This document shows positions 58,582 to 64,000 of a stretch of DNA of 64,000 nt, one piece after another. The DNA is from JAMQPK01 sp035937795. GTDB taxonomy: Bacteria > Acidobacteriota > Vicinamibacteria > Vicinamibacterales > JAMQPK01. Position numbers and translations under genes: made by a program. The notes below the pieces were generated by a model that was given only the letters and a program-made list of their open reading frames with translations, made no database searches and was not told where the DNA came from. Every line of letters starts with the position of its first letter. Position 1 is the stretch's first letter. Location of the stretch: positions 1 through 64,000 of the forward strand of contig DASZHO010000129.1 of assembly GCA_035937795.1 (NCBI GenBank). Direction: 5' to 3'.

Positions 58582-59931
58582 CTATTTCGCGAACGTCCTG
58601 AGATCGATGGAGTTCCCCATGGCCTGATAGCCGGCCCGGTTGGGGTGCAGCAGATCGCCCGGTCCGCCGACGCTGCTGTTCGGCTGAAACTCGGCTTTCA
58701 GGCTGCCGGTGCCCGGATCGAGCGTCGCGGCTTCGAAGTCCGCCACCGCGTCGAACAGTCCGCTCGTTCGAACGAAGTTGTTCACAGCCCTGCGGCGATC
58801 GGCAGCCTCGGGCGTGCCGCCGGGGCCGTTCGATTTGAACGCCGGGGTGACGGTGGCGCCCACGATTTTGATGTGGCCCCTCGCGCGAACACGCGACACG
58901 ATCTCGCGAATGCCGGCGATGATCGCCTCCGCCGTCGATCCGGAGCTGATGTCGTTGACACCCTCGAGGAACACCACGCCGGTCAACCCCGACAACCCGA
59001 GCACATCCCGATCGAATCGCTGAAGAGCGGCTGGCCCTCCGGAGAAAGGCTGCGCAGGCGTGTAAATGGCGGGCGTGAGGATCCGGTTGCCGCCGATGCC
59101 GGCATTGACCACCGACACGCGGCTGCCGTGCGCGGCGTGCAGGCGGCGCGAGAGCACGTCCGGCCACCGGTCGTCGCCGTTGATCGTCGACGCAGTGCCG
59201 TCAGTGATGGAGTCCCCGAAGGCGCAGATCACCTGCGTGCCGGCAGAGGCCCTCACGTCGACCGCGTCCATGAAATACCAGGACGTCGTGGTGAAGGGGA
59301 ACGACGCGTCGGTCTCCTCCATGCCGTGTGCGCCCGAGCCAGGCGGCGTGATGTAGGACGTCTGCAGCGCTTTGGCGTGCCACGTCATCGGACCGCTTTC
59401 CCCGACGACATGAAAGCTGACGGCGAGCTTCCGGCCGGCGAAGACCTCCGATCCCGGTCTCTGGCCGTCGCCGCCTGGCCCGCCATCAGGCTCGGTGACC
59501 GGATCGCTGAAGATGAACTCGCCCGGCGGAATCGTGACGCTCGGTTTGCCGCTGAACCTGACAGGACGATTGCTCCCCGCAACCAGATTGCCCGCCGTTG
59601 CCTGAACGCCGATGTAGATCTCGTCGAACGTGACCGGCTGAGTCCCGTACAGGTTCGTGAGCCGGATGCGCCAGCGATCGCCCCACAAATCCGGCCGCAC
59701 GATCAGCCGGAACGTCTGGTTGCTTGCCCCGGCAGCCGGCGCAGGAAACGCGAATTTCAGCTCCGGCTGTGCCACCGCGTTCCCGACCGGGTAGGGTCCA
59801 TGCGCAGACGCCGCCCACGAGGCGACCCATTTCTCGGCGGGCGTCCGCGGCGATTGGGCGGACGCCTCGCCGCAGAGGATGCACAGAAAGAGGAGGCACA
59901 GGAAGCAGAGGAACGTGGAAAAGAGCTTCAC
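58582..59931 (-). CDS. Secreted SGNH/GDSL hydrolase
   Basis: 449 residues, GTG start overlapping the upstream gene stop. Signal peptide (FSTFLCFLCLLFLCILCGEASA). About 200 residues of an N-terminal beta sandwich precede the SGNH fold: VICAFGDSITDGTAS (catalytic Ser in GDS), VVNAGIGGNRILTP (block II), VVFLEGVNDISSG (block III, N) and PGDLLHPNRAGYQAMG (block V, D-x-x-H). Likely an esterase acting on a carbohydrate or acylated polymer outside the cell, similar to rhamnogalacturonan acetylesterases. Confidence 0.9.
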   Translation of the reverse strand: MKLFSTFLCFLCLLFLCILCGEASAQSPRTPAEKWVASWAASAHGPYPVGNAVAQPELKFAFPAPAAGASNQTFRLIVRPDLWGDRWRIRLTNLYGTQPVTFDEIYIGVQATAGNLVAGSNRPVRFSGKPSVTIPPGEFIFSDPVTEPDGGPGGDGQRPGSEVFAGRKLAVSFHVVGESGPMTWHAKALQTSYITPPGSGAHGMEETDASFPFTTTSWYFMDAVDVRASAGTQVICAFGDSITDGTASTINGDDRWPDVLSRRLHAAHGSRVSVVNAGIGGNRILTPAIYTPAQPFSGGPAALQRFDRDVLGLSGLTGVVFLEGVNDISSGSTAEAIIAGIREIVSRVRARGHIKIVGATVTPAFKSNGPGGTPEAADRRRAVNNFVRTSGLFDAVADFEAATLDPGTGSLKAEFQPNSSVGGPGDLLHPNRAGYQAMGNSIDLRTFAK

Positions 59932-60761
59932 GGCAGCGAGACCGTGCGGTTAATCCAAAGGATGTTATCCCAGCTTAGCGGCTTCTCGGTGCCGTCGAAC
60001 AATTTCGCCCAGCTGCCGCCCGATCCCTTGAACGTGAATTCCTTCACGCGGTCGGGAGGATTCGTCGTGGTGTTCCGCAGGATGTCGAGCACCTGTTCCT
60101 GCCGCGAAATCTGGAAGAACGTTGGATTTTTCGCCGAGTAATACCGGGTCTCGTTGGGGTTGCCCTTGCTGCCGATGCCCTTTTCGTACTTGAGGTGCAG
60201 CTCCAGATGCTCGCCGCTCGCAGCGGTGAAGTTCCAGTCCTGGGTGTCGATTGTTGGCCCCATGCCGGTCGCGGCGCTCGTGGTGGTGCGCTGCATGGTG
60301 TGCGAGGCGGCCAGCAGGTAGTTGCCGAACGGCCCCGGCGCGTCGGCCGGCTCGTCGGTCAAGCCGCCGATAATCAGCTGGGCGTTGGCGCCCGCCGGGT
60401 CTTTCACTGGTGCAGCCAGCCAGATGACGCGGCTGGATCCTTTTCCAGCCGGCTTGCCATCTGGACCGTTGATGGTGACGCGGTCGATGAAGATTGCGCG
60501 CAGGTTGCAATCCTTCGCCGCCCCCTGAGGGGCCACGCTCGACGTCCAGCCCGGCGGAAGATAGGCCGCCAGAGGAGCATCGGCCACCTTCAGGTCGAGC
60601 TGAAAGCGCGTTTCATTGCTGTACTCGATCATTTTTCCGGTGGCCGCCCCGGGCGCGGCCGGGGTCTGGGCGGCGACAAGCCCGGCAATGCCGGAGCCCA
60701 GCAACCCGATCGCCGCCAAACATCCGAGCGTTCGATCCCATGCCTTTCGATCCCATGCCAT
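59928..60761 (-). CDS. Secreted protein of unknown function
   Basis: 277 residues from the ATG at 60761 (agagg upstream; signal peptide LGCLAAIGLLGSGIAGLVAA). Beta-rich: SNETRFQLDLKVADAPLAAYL, LRAIFIDRVTINGPDG, QLIIGGLTDE, HTMQRTTTSA, DWNFTAASGEHLELHLKYEKG. No known motif; length and fold hints suggest a one-domain beta protein that binds a ligand. Cotranscribed with the SGNH hydrolase (GTGA overlap). Confidence 0.6.
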   Translation of the reverse strand: MAWDRKAWDRTLGCLAAIGLLGSGIAGLVAAQTPAAPGAATGKMIEYSNETRFQLDLKVADAPLAAYLPPGWTSSVAPQGAAKDCNLRAIFIDRVTINGPDGKPAGKGSSRVIWLAAPVKDPAGANAQLIIGGLTDEPADAPGPFGNYLLAASHTMQRTTTSAATGMGPTIDTQDWNFTAASGEHLELHLKYEKGIGSKGNPNETRYYSAKNPTFFQISRQEQVLDILRNTTTNPPDRVKEFTFKGSGGSWAKLFDGTEKPLSWDNILWINRTVSLP

Positions 60762-60793
60762 ATGTGCCTCTTTTCTGCCGAATCCGAATAATG

Positions 60794-61165
60794 CTATCTG
60801 GCGGCCGCGAACAGCGCGAGACAGGACCAACCGACCAGCAGCGCGATCCCGCCCAGTGGCGTGACGGCGCCGAGCATCCCCTTGCCCGTCAGCGCCAGCG
60901 CGTAGAGACTCCCGGAAAAAATCAGTATACCGGCGAAGAAAAACCAGCCGGCCGTGACCAAGAGGCGAGCGTCTCCGAGGTGGCCGATCGCCGCGCTGAC
61001 AATCAGAAGCGCGAGCACGTGGTACATCTGGTAGCGCACGGCGGTTTCAAAAACGGTGAGCATCTCCGGGGTGAGACGGCCCCGCAAGCCGTGCGCGCCG
61101 AACGCGCCGAGCGCCACGCCGAGAAACCCGAGGATGGCGCCGAGCAACAGGAAAGTCCGATCCAT
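60794..61165 (-). CDS. DUF423 membrane protein (YgdD-like)
   Basis: 123 residues with four predicted membrane helices. FLLLGAILGFLGVALGAFGAHGLRG and the late GVVTPLGG-like AVTPLGGIALLVGW are DUF423 hallmarks. Function unknown. Start at 61165 chosen since TATGAT (61173-61178, minus strand) lies 7 nt upstream and the family starts here. Confidence 0.9.
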   Translation of the reverse strand: MDRTFLLLGAILGFLGVALGAFGAHGLRGRLTPEMLTVFETAVRYQMYHVLALLIVSAAIGHLGDARLLVTAGWFFFAGILIFSGSLYALALTGKGMLGAVTPLGGIALLVGWSCLALFAAAR

Positions 61166-61223
61166 AGGCGTCATCATACGCCACGGATCGGACTCTCGGG
61201 TACCTGCTGGAGCTCGTGCCCGG

Positions 61224-61580
61224 CTAGGCCGTCTTGTCTGGAGGGGCGAAGGTCACAATCGTCGTGGTTCCGTCCGCCGCCTCGATCTGCATCGCATCGG
61301 TGCGGTCGTCGTTTTCTTCGACGCGAACCCGGGCCGGGTTCGTAATGGTATGGGTCAGGTGATCGTCCGGCGATCGCTCGACGAAGATGAAGATCGAGAT
61401 CGAGCCCCCATTGTTGGGTGGTTCGGCGCTGATGCCCTCCAGCGGCAGCTCGCGCACTTCCGGTTGCGCCCCGATTTCAGCCCCGAGCACCTCGAGCGAC
61501 ACGAGCCACCCGCGGCGTTCCTCTCCGAATGCGGTGACCGCCATCGGCCACTGTTCGCGCGGGATCTCATAGGTTTGCAT
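61224..61580 (-). CDS. DUF5335-family protein
   Basis: 118 residues, gaggaggg ribosome-binding site. YEIPREQWPMAVTAFGEERRGW starts the domain, followed by two beta-sheet segments and a NNGGSISIFIFVERSPDDHLTH block and a final VRVEENDDRTD..IEAADG. I recognise it as DUF5335; role unknown, though it lies right behind a sigma-54 activator (1-bp gap), so it may be part of that regulon's core. Confidence 0.75.
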   Translation of the reverse strand: MQTYEIPREQWPMAVTAFGEERRGWLVSLEVLGAEIGAQPEVRELPLEGISAEPPNNGGSISIFIFVERSPDDHLTHTITNPARVRVEENDDRTDAMQIEAADGTTTIVTFAPPDKTA

Positions 61581-61581
61581 C

Positions 61582-62625
61582 CTAGCTCCCTCCTCTCATG
61601 CGATAGCGAAGCTTGTCGATATTGAAGCGTCGAATCTTCGACTCGAGCGTCGACGCGGGCACGCCTAACTTGGCGGCTGCTCCGCCAGGGCCGGCAACCC
61701 GTCCTTCGGTTCGTTCGAGCGCCTGCTCGATCAACCGCTGCTCGTCGCCGCGCAACGCCACGTCAAGGTTCGACGTCACCCTCAGTGCCGGCTGCTCGAC
61801 GATGAGGCCGGCGGGAATGGTGAGCGCCGCGTGGTCGCACAGGATGGCGCTGTGCTCGATGACGTTTTGCAGCTGTCGAATGTTGCCGGGCCAGCTGAAC
61901 GTCATGAGGCGATCCGTCGAGGCAGCATCGATGCCGCTGAAATGCCGGCCGAGACGCGACGCGAGGCGGTGGAGGAAAAATTCGGCCAGGGCGGGAATAT
62001 CCTCGCGGCGCTCGCGCAGCGGCGGCACGTGAATGGGAAACACGCTGAGGCGATAAAATAGATCCGCGCGAAACTTGCCGGCCTCGACCGCGTGCTCGAG
62101 GCTCTGATTGGTGGCCGCGATCAATCGCACATCGACCCGCTTGGTCTGCGACGCGCCCAGGCGCTCAAATTCGCCCTCCTGTACCGCTCGCAGGAGCGAC
62201 ACCTGCATGTCGGACGAGAGCTCGCCCACTTCGTCGAGAAACAAGGTGGCGCGATCGGCCAGCTCGAAGCGCCCGATTCGGCGCTGCGCGGCGCCAGTAA
62301 ATGCGCCGGCCTCGTGGCCGAACAGCTCAGAGGCGACCAGTGATTCTGGAATCGCGGCCAGGTTTACCGCCACCATGGGATGGTTTGCGCGGCGCGAGAG
62401 GCGGTGGAGGGTCCGCGCCATCAGCTCTTTGCCCGTGCCCGTCTCACCGGTGAGCAGCACTGTGGTGTCGAGGGGAGCGACGCGCTCGAGTCGATCGAGC
62501 GCATCACGGAGCGCGGCCGAGGTGCCGATGGGCAGTTCGTCCGCGTGCAGTCTCTCGGGCTGTGGAATGAACGTCGGAATACTGTTCAAGGGGGCTGTCC
62601 TGGTCATCATGGGTTCCTCCATCAT
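61582..62625 (-). CDS. Sigma-54-dependent transcriptional activator (AAA+ and Fis HTH)
   Basis: 347 residues. AAA+ domain: LTGETGTGKELMA (Walker A), ELFGHEAGAFTGAAQRR (the intact sigma-54-contacting GAFTGA), ATLFLDEVGELSSDMQ (Walker B), RADLFYRLSVFPIHVPPLRERREDI (sensor). Fis-type HTH at about 305-345 (AAAKLGVPASTLESKIRRFNI). There is no N-terminal receiver domain; instead the single-domain receiver gene directly upstream overlaps its start (ATGA). Its targets need -12/-24 promoters. Confidence 0.93.
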   Translation of the reverse strand: MMEEPMMTRTAPLNSIPTFIPQPERLHADELPIGTSAALRDALDRLERVAPLDTTVLLTGETGTGKELMARTLHRLSRRANHPMVAVNLAAIPESLVASELFGHEAGAFTGAAQRRIGRFELADRATLFLDEVGELSSDMQVSLLRAVQEGEFERLGASQTKRVDVRLIAATNQSLEHAVEAGKFRADLFYRLSVFPIHVPPLRERREDIPALAEFFLHRLASRLGRHFSGIDAASTDRLMTFSWPGNIRQLQNVIEHSAILCDHAALTIPAGLIVEQPALRVTSNLDVALRGDEQRLIEQALERTEGRVAGPGGAAAKLGVPASTLESKIRRFNIDKLRYRMRGGS

Positions 62626-63002
62626 TCCTCATCGCTCGATTTCAGAGCCGACCGAAGACCGTCGAGGAGCTCCTCCTCGCTGAACGGCTTGGCTAGAAAG
62701 CACACGGCCCCTGCCTTCAAGGCCTTGGCACGTACGGTTTCGTCCGGATACCCCGTGACGAAGACGATGGGAATGTCACAGCCCATGGCTGCGAGGTGGT
62801 CCTGCAGCGACAGCCCGCCCATCCCGGGCATCTGCACGTCGAGTACCAAGCACGACGCTGTTTCGATGGCGCCGGATTTTAGAAACTCTTCCGCCGACGC
62901 AAATGCCATAACCGGGAATCCCATGGACCTGAACAGATTGGTCGCCGCCCCTCTCACCGATGCGTCGTCGTCTACGATTGCGATGCGATGTTCGAGAAAC
63001 AT
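62622..63002 (-). CDS. Stand-alone response-regulator receiver protein
   Basis: 126 residues from the ATG at 63002 (aaagga upstream). HRIAIVDDDASVRGAATNLF (acidic pocket), SCLVLDVQMPGMGG (phospho-Asp), VFVTGYPDE and CFLAKPFSEEE (Lys). No output domain. Likely phosphorylated by the histidine kinase at the window end and, by gene coupling, acts on the sigma-54 activator. Confidence 0.9.
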   Translation of the reverse strand: MFLEHRIAIVDDDASVRGAATNLFRSMGFPVMAFASAEEFLKSGAIETASCLVLDVQMPGMGGLSLQDHLAAMGCDIPIVFVTGYPDETVRAKALKAGAVCFLAKPFSEEELLDGLRSALKSSDEE

Positions 63003-63023
63003 TGCGTTCCTTTCACTGATCAC

Positions 63024-63052
63024 AGAGTAGGCTCGGCGCACATCACTCACAA
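63024..63052 (-). promoter_or_regulatory. Promoter of the receiver/sigma-54 activator operon
   Basis: On the minus strand TTGTGA (63047-63052), 17-bp spacer, TACTCT (63024-63029). It lies between FixJ and the receiver gene, so the latter can be transcribed separately from the kinase/FixJ pair. Confidence 0.5.
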
Positions 63053-63117
63053 TTGTCTTTAGGGACGATCTACTAGAACGAAGGGCAGCGTCTCTCATAC
63101 GTAGGTATAAAGAACAC

Positions 63118-63753
63118 TCAAGATCGCGGAGAAACGCCAAGGCGGCCCGCCATTCTGACCAATTCTGCGACAGAGCCTGCACGCATTTTGTGCATCACGT
63201 GACCGCGATGCACCTTCACAGTGATCTCACTCGTACCGAGTTCGCCTGCGATCTGTTTGTTCAACCGGCCCGACACCACCCACGACATCACTTCTTGTTC
63301 GCGGCTGGTCAGCGATGCATAGCGTGCGCGCAGGTCTTCTGTGTCGTGTTCGGTTTCACGGCGCTTTCGGTCGCGTTCGATGGCTTGTTGCACAGCGTCG
63401 AGCAGATCCTGATCCCGAAAAGGCTTGATCAGAAAATCCACCGCGCCCGCCTTCATGGCGCGCACCGACATCGGAATGTCGCCATGGCCCGTCATGAAGA
63501 TGATGGGAATGTGAAAGCCGGCTTCGCCGAGTTGACGTTGGCAGTCGAGGCCGCTGAGCCCCGGCATCCGAATGTCGAGGATTGCGCATGCGGACACGTC
63601 GGGCTTCGGCGTATTCAACAACTCCTGGGCCGAGGCAAACAGCTGCGCGTTCAATCCCACGGAGCGAAGAAGGCTTCCCAACGCCTCGCGCAATGAAGCA
63701 TCATCGTCAACGACGAATACGGTTTCCCGTTGAGCCGCCGAGAGTGCCTTCAC
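63118..63753 (-). CDS. FixJ-type response regulator (LuxR HTH)
   Basis: 211 residues, GTG start. Receiver: VFVVDDDASLREALGSLL, CAILDIRMPGLSG (phospho-Asp), FMTGHGDIPMSVRAMKAGAVDFLIKPF (Lys). Output: LTSREQEVMSWVVSGRLNKQ, ITVKVHRGHVMHKM, a LuxR/GerE helix-turn-helix. Binds DNA as a dimer when phosphorylated. Overlaps the kinase stop (GTGA). Confidence 0.92.
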   Translation of the reverse strand: MKALSAAQRETVFVVDDDASLREALGSLLRSVGLNAQLFASAQELLNTPKPDVSACAILDIRMPGLSGLDCQRQLGEAGFHIPIIFMTGHGDIPMSVRAMKAGAVDFLIKPFRDQDLLDAVQQAIERDRKRRETEHDTEDLRARYASLTSREQEVMSWVVSGRLNKQIAGELGTSEITVKVHRGHVMHKMRAGSVAELVRMAGRLGVSPRS

Positions 63754-64000
63754 GTGATCGACGCGGAGGCTGCCATTGGCAGCACGACATGAAATGTTGC
63801 CCCGGCTCCCGGAGTGGTCGATGCCCAGAGACGACCGCCGTGACGCTCGATGATCGATCGGGAGACTGACAGGCCCATTCCCATGCCGCGCGCCTTTGTG
63901 GTGAAGAAGGGCTCGAACAACCGGTCGAGCATGGTCGGTTCCACACCAACGCCGGAATCACGCACGGTCAGCACCACTTCGCCCGTGTTCAGAGCCTCTG
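63750..64000 (-). CDS. Sensor histidine kinase, C-terminal part (cut by window end)
   Basis: The frame is open to the last base. The visible 83 residues hold the end of a HATPase_c domain: VRDSGVGVEPT (G1 box), LFEPFFTTKARGMGMGL (F and G2 boxes) and GGRLWASTTPGAGATFHVVLP. Hybrid/FixL-type histidine kinase, pair for FixJ and likely for the stand-alone receiver. The sensory part lies outside. Confidence 0.9.
   Translation of the reverse strand, partial: EALNTGEVVLTVRDSGVGVEPTMLDRLFEPFFTTKARGMGMGLSVSRSIIERHGGRLWASTTPGAGATFHVVLPMAASASIT

Noticed and set aside
58645..60141. 498-codon open frame on the plus strand
   Set aside because: Antisense to the SGNH hydrolase and the secreted protein, both with signal peptides and motifs; spurious.
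1..64000. tRNA, rRNA, transposase, integrase or prophage genes
   Set aside because: I looked for them and found no supported example; the toxin-antitoxin patch at 56906-58526 shows no flanking direct repeats or integrase.

Overview
The window is about 62-63% GC, gene-dense and without rRNA or tRNA genes that I can see. Gene content points to an Acidobacteriota soil bacterium, most likely class Vicinamibacteria: two von Willebrand proteins of the acidobacterial VWFA-related type, a DUF5916 outer-membrane protein, an ECF sigma/anti-sigma operon, a BlaI-type regulator, a secreted beta-propeller metallopeptidase and many secreted hydrolases. The assignment comes from family content, not from a phylogenetic marker.

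Layout. 1-1850: tail of a repeat-rich (WGNS) secreted protein, a GNAT acetyltransferase, a small Arg-rich protein and an 8-strand-type outer-membrane protein. 1814-5031 (minus strand): a small Cys protein, a VWA/OmpA-lipoprotein pair, and a degenerate GGDEF protein. 5076-7322: an RNA-remodelling operon (DEAD-box helicase, Tudor-like protein, RRM protein). 7342-13384: secreted M15 peptidase and DUF4159 protein, a YjbQ-like protein, and a 1030-residue metallopeptidase/TolB/barrel protein. 13526-17310: arginase and class III aminotransferase in divergent arrangement, a monoheme cytochrome and a YVTN propeller. 17460-20295: BlaI regulator, an unknown secreted protein and a B12-binding radical SAM enzyme. 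20382-25463: amidohydrolase, malate synthase, TauE/SafE permease, lipid kinase. 25472-32354: M4 peptidase, PPK2, a secreted protein, VWA protein and TolC. 32657-37518: SGNH lipoprotein, then a type III polyketide synthase operon (PKS, FAD reductase, lipid kinase, phosphoesterase). 37560-44238: amino-sugar and cell-wall recycling (murQ, nagB, GlcNAc kinase, nagA, M29 aminopeptidase). 44277-50901: PQQ dehydrogenase, Gfo/Idh dehydrogenase, tyrosine phosphatase, EEP hydrolase, nucleotidyltransferase, M23 peptidase. 50927-56847: ECF sigma, anti-sigma, two HEAT proteins, DUF5916. 56906-58526: two back-to-back toxin-antitoxin-like modules. 58582-64000 (minus): SGNH esterase, secreted protein, DUF423, then a histidine kinase / FixJ / receiver / sigma-54 activator / DUF5335 signalling block.

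Three things stand out that gene calling does not explain. (1) Nine intergenic arrays of 7-bp repeats in three sequence families (GAGCCCA, GCTGACA, AACTTTT), which fill the gap between stop codons of convergent genes or abut start codons. (2) At many transcription-unit heads a TANNNT hexamer lies 5-9 nt before the start codon with no ribosome-binding site, which predicts leaderless mRNAs; two divergent pairs have overlapping back-to-back -10 boxes. (3) An identical 12-mer (TTACGTTGCAAT) covers the putative -10/start region of both the GlcNAc-kinase operon and nagA, a candidate operator for amino-sugar catabolism.
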